The translations under genes and the position numbers were made by a program. The notes beneath the pieces were generated by a model. It did no database searches. It saw only the letters and a list, made by a program, of their open reading frames with translations, and was not told the origin of the DNA. DNA of 64,000 nt from Pascua guehoae (taxonomy: Eukaryota; Basidiomycota; Tremellomycetes; Trichosporonales; Trichosporonaceae): contig BCJX01000003.1 of NCBI GenBank assembly GCA_001600415.1, forward strand, positions 2,542,761-2,606,760. Reading direction: 5' to 3'. Below are positions 43,418 to 55,500 of the stretch, in pieces; positions within the stretch are counted from its first letter, which is position 1, and each line of letters begins with the position of its first letter.

Positions 43418-45606
43418 TTATTCGACATTGTCGAGGTCGGTCGCGGCCACGAGCTCCTCGGCACACGCAATGACGCGGTCCACGGGCCACGCGTCCTGCT
43501 TGTACCACTTGAGATCGAGAATGTCGCCAACCTCGTCACACGCGCGGAGGAGAATGTCAATGTCCGTCTTGGTGTGCGACGCCGACAGACAGAAGCGCAC
43601 ACGCGAGGTGATGAGCGGTGTAGCACTGTACGTGTCAGCTGATATCCAGCGATGGAGGAACAGCAGACTTACGGGTACGCGACAATGACGACGGCAATCG
43701 ACGTCTTTTCGGCACCGACGCGGTTGAGCATCAAACGCGAAAACATGCCCATCTTGCCCGGGTTGAAGAGGAGGAGCGGAATGATGGGCGAGTCACGATG
43801 TCCATAGACGATAAAGCCGAGCTTGCGCAATCCAGACGCCAGGTAGCGAGCGTTAAAGGCCAGACGGCGGAGCTTTTCGCGTCCCTCGGTACCGTTGGCC
43901 ATGCCGACGGGGAGGTTGCGCATCCAAGTGGGCAGTGAGCTGGCTGGGGCGGGGCCAAACAAGCTGTGGCGCGAGTAGAGCGAGACGGCGTCCGAGTTGA
44001 CTGAAGGCGACTCGTCGAGTTCGGCAGGCATGGCAAGAGGCGGGGCGATACCCATAATGGCCGACATGGAGGCAATGATCTGCGTCACAATAGGCGGCGA
44101 CATGGCCTCGGCGTAGCACATTGCGTGGGAGCGGGTGCGGAGCGAGTCAATCATGTCCTTGCTGCCAGCAATGTAGCCGCCGGCGGCGCCAAACGACTTT
44201 GTAAACGTGCCCATGAGAATGTCGATTTCGCGGGGGTCGACGCCAAAGTAGTCGCACACGCCACGGCCGTTGGGGCCCATGGCACCAACCGAGTGGGCCT
44301 CGTCAATGTACAGGTAAAACTTGTAGCGGCGCTTGAGCTCGAGAATGGCAGGGAGGTTGACGAGCGTGCCCTCCATCGAGTAGAGGCCCTCGACCATGAG
44401 GACAATCTTCTTCCACGGACGGTGCGTGCGCGGCTGGCCCTGAGCGATACAGTCACGGAGGAGCTTTTCGAGCGAGTCCATGTCGTTGTGCTTGAACACA
44501 CGGACCGCCGCGCCAGACAGACGGGTACCAAAGCGGATCGATGCGTGGTTGAACTCGTCGGAAATAACGAGGCACCCCTTGTCGACCATGGCCGGAATGT
44601 TGGTCGAGTTTGTCGCAAAGCCCATTGACACAATCATGGCCGCCTCGGTACCAACAAAGCGCGCAGTGAGCTTTTCAGCCTGGACGTGCAGGTCGAGCGT
44701 CGACGCGTCGTGGCGGGGGCCAGGGCCAGCCACACCGTAGCGACGGATCGACTCGGCGGCAGCATCAGCACAGCCACCAGTCGACGAAGCAAAGCCGAGG
44801 TAGTTGTACGACGAGACGTTGAGCGCGCGCGTCTGGGTGCCAGAGAGGTGGAACGACTCGAGCGAGTCGTTCGAGTAGCGGTCGAGGAGGTTGATCGTGC
44901 GGCCTGGGACACCAGTGACGGGACGGGAAAAGCAGTCGTCGAGACGGACCTTGAGACGGCGGACGTAAAACGAGTCAAAGTCCGAGTTGAGCGCAGCGTA
45001 GCCGTTCTTGGGGAGAAGGTGCTCGTAGTGCTTGGGGTAGAAGCGCTTGCCGAAAAAGTCGCGAATGTGGCCGAGCAGTATCAGCAAGACGTAGCTCATG
45101 TACGTGGTCAGGAGCACGTAAAAGGGCGGCTGAGGCTCGACTTCGGGGGTGACGGGCTCATCGGGGTTGTACTGCGACGTCCAGCGGTAGTTTGGGTTGT
45201 TGCAGTGGCCAAACTCTTCATGCTTGTACGCCGAGTTGACGTGCACAAACGGCTTGGTGAGGTAGCCCGTGTACATGCGCGAAAGCTCTTCCTCGGTGGC
45301 CGGTCGCGACGGAGAGCTGACGTTCATGGATGACGCGTACGACGAGATGGTGCTCTGGTCGCTCAACTCTTCCTCGGTCAGCGGCTGCGGCGAGCTGTCG
45401 TACGACACGGTCGGCCCAGGGAGGTGAGGGCGGGAGATCACGTCGAGGAGCTTGGAGCGCGCCGAGGCGCCGGGCTTGCTCGGCGATGGCGAAGCACGGT
45501 AGTGGCTGCGAACAGTCGACGCAGGCGCCGAGGAAGGTGCCGAGGTCGCCGGCGTCGAAGCGGTCGACGACGCGGCACTGCTCTTTGATGATCGGGTGCG
45601 CCCCAT
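43418..45606 (-). CDS. LCB2: Serine palmitoyltransferase subunit 2 (LCB2)
   Basis: The PLP-dependent catalytic subunit that condenses serine and palmitoyl-CoA, the first step of sphingolipid synthesis, in the ER membrane. Two exons (43673-45606, 43418-43625) encode 713 residues. A Ser/Pro-rich N-terminus is followed by a transmembrane segment (FYVLLTTYMSYVLLILLGHI). The alpha-oxoamine synthase core follows: NVSSYNYLGFASSTGGCADA, YGVAGPGPRHDASTLDL, IVSMGFATNSTNIPAMVDKG, and KFYLYIDEAHSVGAMGPNG. The PLP lysine lies in GTFTKSFGAAGGYIAG near residue 470. The C-terminus after the single intron contains TPLITSRVRFCLSASHTKTD. Composition and length match fungal LCB2. Confidence 0.95.
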
Positions 45607-45785
45607 GGTGTAAGTGATATGAGCTGCAGCGAGGTGGTGCGGCGAGGCGGGAAAGGAGATGTGACGCCGAGATGTGACGAGGTGAGCCAGCCGAAAGGCG
45701 ACGAGTGAGACGACGGTAGTTTGTAAACTACTGTGCGAGAGGGGGTATCGTATTACTGTCTCCGATCAGGTGGGCGGTAGACGCG

Positions 45786-45822
45786 TGTACGCAGGCAGGC
45801 AGACAGGCAGGCAGGCAGGTCG
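45786..45822. repeat. GGCA tetranucleotide microsatellite
   Basis: Units of GGCA with one GACA variant, upstream of LCB2. A related CAGCCAGGCAGCCAGGCAGG tract occurs near 46321-46343. Confidence 0.8.
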
Positions 45823-46513
45823 GTAATGAATGAGAGAGGCCAGCTCGAGTATCAGCCACCAAAGCGACCCAGGGCCGTGTATCGGTCGCGAGATACAGTC
45901 GTATGGAAGGTTGAGGGTCGCAGCGAGAGCGGGGGTGGTCGCGGTCAGACGAGGCGCCGTGCAGTCGCGGGACGAGTCGGTCGCGGGGGGAGGAAGGAGC
46001 GCGCGCCAGAGGGAGCTTGGCTCGCCGTTCGGGAATGGGAAGGTGGGTTGGGCGAAGGCTTCCCACGCTCGAGACGGCGTGTGAGAATGGGGACGGGGTG
46101 GTGGTTGGTGGCGATGAGGTGAGAGCAGTGGTGGTGGTGGTGGTAATGGTGGTTGTTGGTGATGGTGATGGAAAGATGGGATGGAGAATGAAAGGGCTCG
46201 AAAGCAAAACGGTCCGAGCCGAGAAAGCTACAGTACCTAGGTCCCGCCCGGGGCAGCGCGGACACCCAACCCAGCCAGGCAGCTCTCGTGTCGTGGGTCG
46301 TTTGGTTTTGGTGGCGGCACAGGCAGCCAGGCAGCCAGGCAGGCACACCAAAACGAGGCAGAATCGAGGGACCACACGGCGTACGATACACTGTACATAG
46401 CCAAGCATTCGGGTACCCACCCACCCAGGGAGATACACAGGTGCTGCAGACGCGAGGCGCGGCGCCCAAGCGATTTGCATTAGAAAATGTACAGAGTATC
46501 CTGGACTCGACCC

Positions 46514-46514
46514 N
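46514..46514. other. Ambiguous base in a C run
   Basis: A single N within CCC-N-CCCCCCC, marking an unresolved homopolymer in the assembly. Confidence 0.95.
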
Positions 46515-47704
46515 CCCCCCCACGCCACGCCACGCCGCGCCGCGCCGCCTCTCCAAACAGGTTAGCGCGAATTCGTCCTATGCACACACACGGTGGGTGG
46601 GTGGCCTTTGAGCGCGCGCGCGTCTGGTGCGTCTGCCTGCCCAGCTGCCTGCCTGACTGTCTGGCCCCCGAATCGGGCATCGGAGCAATTCTTTGTCAAA
46701 GTGGGAGGATCAAACATGATCATAACATACACTGCATGGCCTGCAATGGGAGATTGCGGTATGAATCGACCACGTCATTCGGCCCATCAACCTCGTATGC
46801 ATCTCAAATGTTTGTCTCCCTCTGCATCCTGCATGCACAAGGCCGCGACGACGACAACCACACCAACATTCGCAAGACGACGCGACACGGAGACGACGCA
46901 TGCACAGCATCATACTTCTCGTAGATCGTACAGCTTGCATTCTGTTTGCCGTCACACGGTTCCCAGTATTCCACACAATGGCATGCACATACCCACACTA
47001 ATACGCATGTACGCCAGCCACACGCCAATCGGGTTTTCCCAATGAGCCGCGGATCTGTACAAATAAACACTACTCTTTTGTAATGTCCCCGTCCTCTTCG
47101 TCGAAAAAAAAAATCTACAAATTAAAACGGCCACGTACCTAAACGTACGGCCACCCCGCGGCGGCCGGCCGCCGAGACTGAGACTGGCGTGGCTGTGGCG
47201 GCACGGCACGGCACGCACGGTTCGCCACTGTGCCTACCCCTCGTGTCAGAGCCTGGTCTGTGCGTCTGCCGCCGCGTGTAATCAAACGATTAGCCCACAG
47301 CCGAGTCGAGAGTCATCGAGTGGCAAGGGGTGTGGCAGTTGATCAAGTGAGGGGAACAAGGCGCCAGCCACGCACAAGCAATAGAGGAACACGTGCACCC
47401 AAAAGTGCGGAGTCTGCCATGTGTGCGGCACCGCCGCCGACCCTCCATCGCGTGCGCGGTACATCACAGTGGAGCGTGTTTGACGCGCACGACGAACCGT
47501 TGGGGTTGTGGCGGTGTTGGGATTGGGAGGCACATTTGAAGCGTACAAGCAGCACGACGCGTGGGCACACGACGCAGTGCGAGTGTGTTCCACACGAGCA
47601 CAGTAGGAGAGACGGGTTGCTGCCGCGCTGCCACTGCTATTACGCACACGACGACGAGGAGTGGTCGGAGCTGAGCATTGCGCGACTAGTGTGTTGGTAC
47701 ACGT

Positions 47705-47880
47705 CTCGCACTCGGAGCACTGGGAGCTGGGAGCACTTGGAGGTGGGAGTACTGGAAGCTGGGAGCACGCTGCCCCGCCGCAAATGTTGAACTTGGAGAG
47801 TGGATGGTGTACGAGTCGTCGTTATTGTAGCAGAAGCACTGGGAGGACTGGGAGCACTCGGAGCACTCGGAGCACTGGAC
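47705..47880. repeat. Minisatellite of GGGAGCACT-type units
   Basis: Two blocks (about 47705-47770 and 47838-47880) consist of imperfect units GGGAGCACT, GGAGCACTC and GGGAGCTG. They are separated by about 70 bp of unique sequence. Confidence 0.75.
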
Positions 47881-49030
47881 ACCCACCACCAAGGCAGTAT
47901 AGTATGACAGAAAACCCCACCGCCGAGGCCCAGACACAGCGGAGCCAACCTGCATACACCAGCGGCAGCCTGCGCCGTATGGTCAGGGGAATGGGCCGAC
48001 CGCGTATGGCTCAGAGCGAGTGTGGCTGCATGGTGCGGTGGCGGAGTGTCCGGCACCGATCGGGCACACACCACCCGATGCAATCGCCCGCAGTCTGCCT
48101 GCGCAACCCCACAACGGGGTGTCGGAACTCGGACTCGAGGGTGATATAGTACGCCGCCCGCGTCAGAGTGGCCACCCATGACTCCACAGCGTTGGACTTT
48201 GTCCGGGTACAGCGGCGGCGAGTCGGCTGCGTGGTGAGTCTAATTCCGAGATCCCGGGGGGGGGGAGGGGGGCCACGTACGCTGGTCCCATGTCCGAGTT
48301 CGGTTGATGGGTGTTGCGTAGGGGGGACGCTGGGGCTAGGGCTGGGGATGGAGCTGGGGCCGGGCTGGGGCTGGGGAGCGGTGTTAAACTCGTCATTTAT
48401 CAGTGGTTGTCGGTACCGGTCGGGGTGGGGATCGATGACCTGTCTCTGCTCTCTCCTCTAGCCCCGGAACTTGACTCATGGTGTAGATGCGACACGCAAC
48501 GGACGAGATCAAACACGGCGGTTGTTTCTGTAATGGATTTCGGACCAGTCTCGACGTGTCCACCAGCGTATCCCAGTTGCACAGTGGACTGTAGTGTGAG
48601 GGTTGTGTGACATATTTCGCTATGAAATCTGACGCCTAGCTCTGCCGTGTCCGCCCTTGATGGGTGACGTGGATGAAGAAAGTCGAGGATCGCACTCCTG
48701 TCCCACCCTCGCTATCATCTTTCAAGTCCGAAACTCTATTGGCGGAAACCGTCCCAGGTAAACTACTCAGTTTTCAGTGGAGTGGTTGCGCAGGTGGTAG
48801 ACCGTTGTCCGATATCAAACAGAGTAGGAGGCCGAAATGCTTGATGAGATACGAGGTTTTGTGTGCACCGAAGAGCACCAGGTTAGACAAGCTACGTATT
48901 CCCGAGCAGCATAACAATGATCATCCTCACGGCATGAGCGGGCAATTGCTCAAACGTCACGACCCAGTACCAAAGTGTGCGTCGTCGTTGGGGATTAGAA
49001 GGGGGCAATCCATCCAATGACTGTAATGAT

Positions 49031-49111
49031 ACAGGTGTGTTTGGAAGTCGTGAGACTGCTCACCTGCTCATGCCTCACTGCCACAGTCTCACGACTTCCA
49101 AACACACCTGT
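49031..49111. repeat. Perfect 28-bp inverted repeat with 25-bp loop
   Basis: The left arm 49031-49058 (ACAGGTGTGTTTGGAAG...) and right arm 49084-49111 (...CTTCCAAACACACCTGT) are exact reverse complements. A third, diverged copy of part of the same sequence (GTGAGACTGCTG, TTTCCAAACACACCGGT) lies at about 49246-49288. Confidence 0.92.
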
Positions 49112-50782
49112 ACATGCTCTCAGCCGCGTTCTCAGCAACACGTCCATGAAGCGAACACTCGAGTTGCCCTCTCGACGGTATTTAGAATACCTTTTGGGTA
49201 TACCGATAGCGCGGCTTGGTGCTATTACAGGTGCGCGGGGAAAGCCGTGAGACTGCTGCGGCAGCCTCGACTTTCCAAACACACCGGTACGACGAACACG
49301 CATGTAGTCACGTTCGCCCTGCTGCCTTCCAACACCTCATGGTTATCCTCTCGGGGCGAAAATGTCGAAAGTGCCTCCCAGTGTGGCCGAGCAACCAGGA
49401 GATCCTGGACAAGGTCGACTGGTCAGCCCGAGGTTTACATTAGATTGTGCAAAGGGTATTGTCTCCTCTTGGGTTCTAGTTGCCGGTAAACTTGAGATGT
49501 GAGTAGCGTCCAGCTCGTCGTCGAGCTGGCTGCTTCCCCTTGCCTTCGCTTCGGGGGCGCGCCTCAAATCTCGTTCGTACTCCTGCCGCTGCTGCCCGCC
49601 TCTTCCACGCGACGCTTGGGCTGTGGGGGTAACGGCGGGGTCACAATGAATGAGGGGTAACGACGGCGTCACAATGAATGATGGGAACGCGGCGTCAATG
49701 AGATGGATAGCGGAGGACAGGCGGGGGAGGGAGAAACTAGCGCCCGAGTCGCCGTTCTCTTAGCGACTGCATGATACGGGGCCATGGAATGCGTAGTTTG
49801 ATCACTTACTTGCACCCGCCTCAGCGCAACATGAGAGCTCCAGGAGACTCGCCCACACCTGCACCGTAAGGTCAGACTCTAGTCCGCCACGAGTTCGTGA
49901 TGTGAATGAGACATCAAGACAGACAGCACTAAAGGCCGGAGCTCGTGGCCTGTGGGAGCAACACGGCCAAGTGAACCGACCCCGCCCGTCTACCGCGTCC
50001 CCCACAGCCCAGCTCCCATGCAGCCTGTCACAAGTGTGTCAGCAGGGATGCCGAGGTAGGCCGTTCACGCTGAGCAGCGGGTCCACACTGCTCGTCCTAT
50101 CTTGCCCCGCGCACGACGGACCTTTATGACGGAGACTGCTCGTCTGCGCAGTACCCATGTCCACGCTCTGTTGTCCGCCGGCACGGCCCATTCCGCGGCC
50201 CGACGCGTGGCGGGGGCGTCCGTATCTCCCCGACCTTGGACCAGAATCCAAATCCTGGCCGTCTATCCAAATCCTGACCAAGTTGTCCGAGTTGGGTTTC
50301 GACCAAGACACGACCGTGCTCAATCGCCCCCTTTGCCCATTGTCTACTCGCGGCGTCCTGAAACGCGTCCTTTTGGTGTGACCCGCGGCAGGCGGCCCCT
50401 GGCGGCCTGCCGGCGCTGTCCGCGTGCAACGATTGGACGGGGCGTCGATCGGAGGAACAATAGACGGGCCGTACTGGCCCACGGAGCCACCGAGCCATGG
50501 ATTCTTGGCTGCAGGCTGTTCCCTGTGAGTGGCAGACGTGACAAGACGGCGGTCTCGGATCGGCGACGGTTTCGGGGTGGACGGAGCCGAGGATCGACCC
50601 GTCGAGCTTGTGGCACTGTGGATGTTGCAGGAATGTGTGGTGTCGGTTCATCGTCAGGTCGTCCATGCAGCATGCAGCACATGAACATGCAGCTCGTCAG
50701 CAAGCACATGCAGCATGCACATCGGCAGATGCAGCACGTCAGCAATCAGCCATCAATCAGCAACCAGCAATCAACAACCACC

Positions 50783-50814
50783 ACGAAAACACGAAAACAC
50801 GAAAACACGAAAAC
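50783..50814. repeat. Four perfect copies of an 8-bp unit
   Basis: ACGAAAAC repeated four times without mismatch, preceded by a CAATCAGCAACCAGCAATCA-type degenerate repeat at 50739-50770. Confidence 0.9.
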
Positions 50815-51625
50815 AGAAGTCGGCCACGTTCGCAATTCCGACTCACGTGGCACATTTCGCCCATGGCCCATGGCGCTATGGCATTTACGTCAGCCACCCC
50901 CACCCTCCTCGCCCCCCCCACCCCGGCGGCCGGGGGCCGCTGACATCAACCCCGGCCCCACCCACCCACCCGTCCGAGCTCAGGTGCGCCGCGCGCAGTG
51001 CCGAGCTCGGAGGCGGCGCCACGCGCCACTCGCCACACACGCCACGCCACGCCAAGAGGGACGCGCTGATCAGCCTCGGCCCTTAGACCTAGACATACTG
51101 TAGACCTGTCCCGTCATCCTGCCATCGGCCTGTCATCCTGTCGTCGTCTGAGACTAGACTAGCTCTGGCGCTCTGGGGCTGGTCCGACAGTCGTCCGTAC
51201 TGTATGCCCAGTAGTGCTCTGTGGCGCTCAAGGGCGTGCGGTGCGGTGGGACGCCGAGCTCGGCACGCAGCGTGGTGGGCAATTGGGACGAGTGCGGCGT
51301 CCTACCGGCCGATGACTTCGACACCCAAGATGGACACATGGACAGGCCTGCGTGCGTTCGGTGTTGTTGATGTTGTTGATGTTGTGTTGGTCCAGGTGTG
51401 GAGGGATCGACTACTTGGCGATTCGGATCGGGTGGCGCGTGCATGCGGCATGTGCATGTGGGCATGTGGGCTGACGGCTCGCGCCTGCTGGCTGCTGGCT
51501 GCTGGCTGCTGTCAGTTGGGGGTGGGATCGACGCGTCGGCGGTGACGCGGCGGGCGACGCGATGGGGTGGCATGCGCGTGCCGTACTGTACGTGCCGTGC
51601 AAGCGACTTGGGAACGTGAGCAAGA

Positions 51626-51920
51626 TCCCACCGCTGGACACGGTGTTCAACTGGGAGAGACAGATGCGTCGCTGGTGGCGTCGGGTGCAATTAGCCTTGG
51701 GTTTTCATTTGCGGCGTCGTATTGAGAGGGATTGAAGAACCGACTGAACGGGCTGTGTGAAGCTGTAAATGGACCCCACCGCTGGACACAATGTTCAACT
51801 GCGAGAGACACGATGCATCGTGGCGTCGGCTGCAACTAGCTTGGTTTGGGTTCATTTGCGGCGTCGTATTGAGCGTGGATTGAACTCGAACCGTGAACGC
51901 GCCTGTCTGAAACTGTAAAT
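51626..51920. repeat. Diverged tandem duplication of about 145 bp
   Basis: Copy 1 (51626-51770) and copy 2 (51774-51920) both start CCCACCGCTGGACAC. Both contain TTCATTTGCGGCGTCGTATT and end in CTGTAAAT. They differ by scattered substitutions and small indels. Confidence 0.85.
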
Positions 51921-51956
51921 TCGGGCGTGGCTTTTATTACAATATCACAGTGGAGT

Positions 51957-52102
51957 GCTTGAACTGTGATTGAAGCAAGCCCATGGCTGCTTGAACTGTG
52001 ATTGAAGAATGGCTGCTTGAACCGTGATTGAAGAATGGCTGCTTGAACTGTGACTGGAGGCAGCCCATGGCTACTTGAGCTGTGGCTGAAGGTTGCCCAT
52101 GG
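51957..52102. repeat. Tandem repeat of about 26-bp units
   Basis: Units GGCTGCTTGAACTGTGATTG followed by AAGAAT recur at least four times with length variants (the AAGCAAGCCCAT and AGGCAGCCCAT forms). Confidence 0.85.
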
Positions 52103-52140
52103 CGTGGTGTGGCGTGCATTCGAACCCAAATATCAGAACT

Positions 52141-52186
52141 GGGTTGATAAATGGCCTGGCATGGGGTTGATAAATGGCCTGGCATG
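52141..52186. repeat. Perfect tandem duplication of 23 bp
   Basis: GGGTTGATAAATGGCCTGGC then ATG, twice in a row with no mismatch. Confidence 0.9.
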
Positions 52187-52262
52187 AGCTTGAACTTGTC
52201 AAGTTGTCAGATTGAACGAGGCGAGTTAAAGTTGAGGCAAGTTCAAGTTGGGCGAGTGTTTT

Positions 52263-52329
52263 GAGCCACCAGGCGTCACTATTAGATGGCGGCCGAGCCA
52301 CCACCAGGCGTCAATATTAGATCGCAGCC
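52263..52329. repeat. Tandem duplication of about 33 bp
   Basis: Two copies of GAGCCACC(ACC)AGGCGTCA followed by ATTAGAT. The second copy carries a CCA insertion. Confidence 0.8.
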
Positions 52330-52502
52330 TAAACCAACCTTTGACAACTGACACACGTTATGCTTTGCAATTGTGCGCGTCAGTAATGAATGAAGAGGAG
52401 GTTGGGCTGGAAAAAAAATGCTCGCAAAAGGCAATGCCTGCCCACCAGTCTGCCGTGCTTTCTGTCTGCGTTCCCCTTCCAAATGCCACGAGCCACAACA
52501 GA

Positions 52503-52557
52503 CGACAACCATGTGCCGCTAAAGTTTCGGCGACAACCATGTGCCGCAAAGTTTCGG
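52503..52557. repeat. Tandem duplication of 27-28 bp
   Basis: CGACAACCATGTGCCGC followed by AAAGTTTCGG occurs twice; one copy has an extra T. Confidence 0.9.
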
Positions 52558-55500
52558 CGCTGTCCACTACAAACCCGCCTCATCAAACCTTACCTCGTAC
52601 GCCATCCCATCTTGTCCACAAACCTTGTTGACACACTAGCCCTCTACGAGATAGCGCCGGTCCAAAATGCCCGTGTCATCAAACCTTAACATTACACCGA
52701 ATGTGGTGGTGCGGATGCGGCATGTATGTACCGCGGCTATGGGCGGGGATGGCGACCTCGTGGTGAGCTCTGAGAATGGCAATGACCAAATCGCGCAAAT
52801 CGACCAAATGTGCCAGTGGCACGTGGAGAGGCACTCGTCTTGCGCGTCTGGCGGACGCTGGGGTGCCTTGATCGGTCCCGCGGCCCGTTATCGCTTTCAG
52901 TCCCTTTGCACAAGTGTGATGTCAAGTCGCGTGCACATGTGTGCACACCGAGCACGCTCCATGCATGCACACCACGGGACGACCCCAGAAATAGACGCCA
53001 AGCGGCGTCCTGACCTATTTGCGCTCACCAGCTCGCTCTCGCCGCCGATGCGCCGAGCGACCTCCAGACCTCGGGCGGAGGTGCGCAGTGGATGCAGGCG
53101 GGCCGATGCGGGCCGGGTCCCCGGGTCCCCGGGTGCCCACTCGGTCGTCCCTGGTTACTCCAACGTGCCGATCATTCCTCGTTTGTGGAGCGCGGAGGTG
53201 CACGCCGTTATCGGACTGATACTCGCTTCCAGGCGCCTCCCCTGATAGCCTCGGCATGTTTGGCGGCTGTGGATCGCACACTCCGTATCCATCCGGTAGG
53301 CCAAAACAAAGGCACGCCGGTCGCGCGGATACCGGTAATCCCCCCGACGCTGTGTCGGATATCCAGGAACGATTGCGAGGATTGCGCACCCTTGACAATC
53401 GGTGCATGACACGATGGTCCCCGAGTGCCAACGTCAAGACATCCTTTGCCAGGGAAGGATGCAGAGGTGGCAGAGGTGGCAGAGCTTGGCAGAGCGCCGC
53501 AGTTGACGCCGTTGGACAAGCTGTGTTGCCGAGGTAGTGGCAGGGTAGGGTAGGCACTTCCGCGGGAGACATGGGCGCGGCACGCGATCAATGCGCGACC
53601 GTGTCGCACATGAGAGGCAACACGAGGGCGCCCATTGGACTGCATGGTCTGCGAAAATAAATCACATGCATGGAGGAGGGCAGGAGAGAGAGCCTTGGTA
53701 CATGTGGCAGCACACGTCAGAATGACTTGATGACTACGTCAGCGAACAGCACTGGGCCAGGATATCGTGGGGACGTGTGAGTTGTGGGTGCGTAGACGTT
53801 GCATGAGGCGCGCTTGATGTGCGTGTGCGGTCGGAAAGATTGAGAGGCAAGAGACGGATAAGGGTGCGAGCGTACGCGGCAATGGACGTGCGTGAGGATG
53901 ATCATGATTCTCAAACAGGAAAGAAACACGTCACGACCGACACCGGAGAATCATACTGGTAGCTGGTAGGCCGAGTTGTTGGCTCGGCAAAGCTAAGCTT
54001 GGGCCTACCGCCACCGCCACCACCACCACCATTATAATATGTGCCTGAAAACCCATTCACAGGTTTCTAGGATAAGAAGGAAACAGCAAAGGGAAGCAAC
54101 AAAGGGGTGCAAGGGAACGAGCAACAACAATGGTGAATCTGTGTGGCATTTGGCACACCCGGTCAGGGTTGGCTCGAACGCGATCACCGCTTGGAACATT
54201 GTCCATGTCGACATTGCTGTGCTTCTCCCGGCCGAGCTTGAGCTTTGCCTTGATCGTCGAACGTCTACCAGCTATACCCCTCTGTGTTCTGTTAAAGGGC
54301 CTTTCAACCGAAGCGATAGCTGGAGAGCGGACACGAGAAGCACGGCACGTGCGCGCTGCAACAGCCGAGGCGTTTGTGAGAGGTCCAAGTCCGAACGCCT
54401 CGTCTCAATCGGGCTGGTGTGTGCATGCCTGTCGGCCTTGTCACTGCTGTCACACGTCGATGCACCGCCACACGCCGTCCGCCACTGGCGAGTGGTATAC
54501 GCTTCTGTGTGCAACATCGGCGTGTTCTCGAATAAGAGCCGAGAGGCGGCGGTTGATGGCCGAGGCTAAACTGAGCATTGCACCAGTAGCGTCTTATGCT
54601 GGTGTCTACTACTCGTCTCAACACAGCCGTGGCATGCGTGGCATGTGGCACTTGGAATCCCACACATAGTGGTCCTGGTCTCACCATCTAGCGCACTTGT
54701 TGTCCACAGGTTGGCTCGCAGCCCTGATTCAGTAGTCTACTTGCAAACGCCGTAGAGCATAAGACCAAAACCCAGAGTTCGTACCTTGTCTTGCTGTGTC
54801 CCACTCTCATGGACATCCCCCTGTGGTACCGAATCGGCGAGAACCGCAATTGAACAATGGGCTAGTTTGCCGCACAAACAAACTTCAAGGAACTGATGGG
54901 AACATCAGACCGCGCCCTGGGACCTCATCTCCGAGCTCTGGCGGGACCACCGGGCCAGACGTGTCGACACTCGGCCTCGCGCATAGATAGGCCCGTTCGG
55001 CACACCGTTGCGCTGATTTGTGATTTGTTCATCACCGCTCGGACTGCCGAGGTACAGACAGACAAGTCTGTGCTGTTTCAGGCGTTTGACGGGTGCCACC
55101 TCGGTCTGTCAGCTGTCCCACTCCTCCACCCACCCCTTGCTGTCATTTTTGCCTTTGCGTGCTTCCAAAGACAGGCACGTCGTGACCCCCTCAACCACAT
55201 ACCTTAAACGCCTCTTGCCTCTAGAGCACGTGCCTTTTCTGGCCATCAGACTGGTGCTCCATTCAGTCGGCTCTCCCCTGCCATGCCACCTCCACTCGTC
55301 ACGACGACGCCAGTCATGCCCACCGCCGAGCCTCATCGAGAGCCCCGCGCGCAGGGGAAATACAGGCAACACATACGTGTCAGCAAGGAACTTGGCCGTT
55401 GCAGTCATATCCCCAACGGAGAGATACTGCATCATGCATCAAGCGTTCAGCTTTGATCAACTATCGCACTGGCAATTGTCCGTCGGCAACGGGCGGTCCA

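Noticed and set aside
43681..45333. Several long frames antisense to LCB2
   Set aside because: Frame shadows created by strong codon bias of a confidently identified gene.
48673..49020. Plus-strand frame starting MKKVEDRTPVPPSL
   Set aside because: Composition is fairly protein-like, but there is no homologue I can name and no further exon. It runs into the inverted-repeat region. Kept out of the feature list for lack of support.
50102..51103. Plus-strand frame of 333 codons
   Set aside because: Runs through the ACGAAAAC repeat and low-complexity CCACCC tracts; no family resemblance and no supporting start context.
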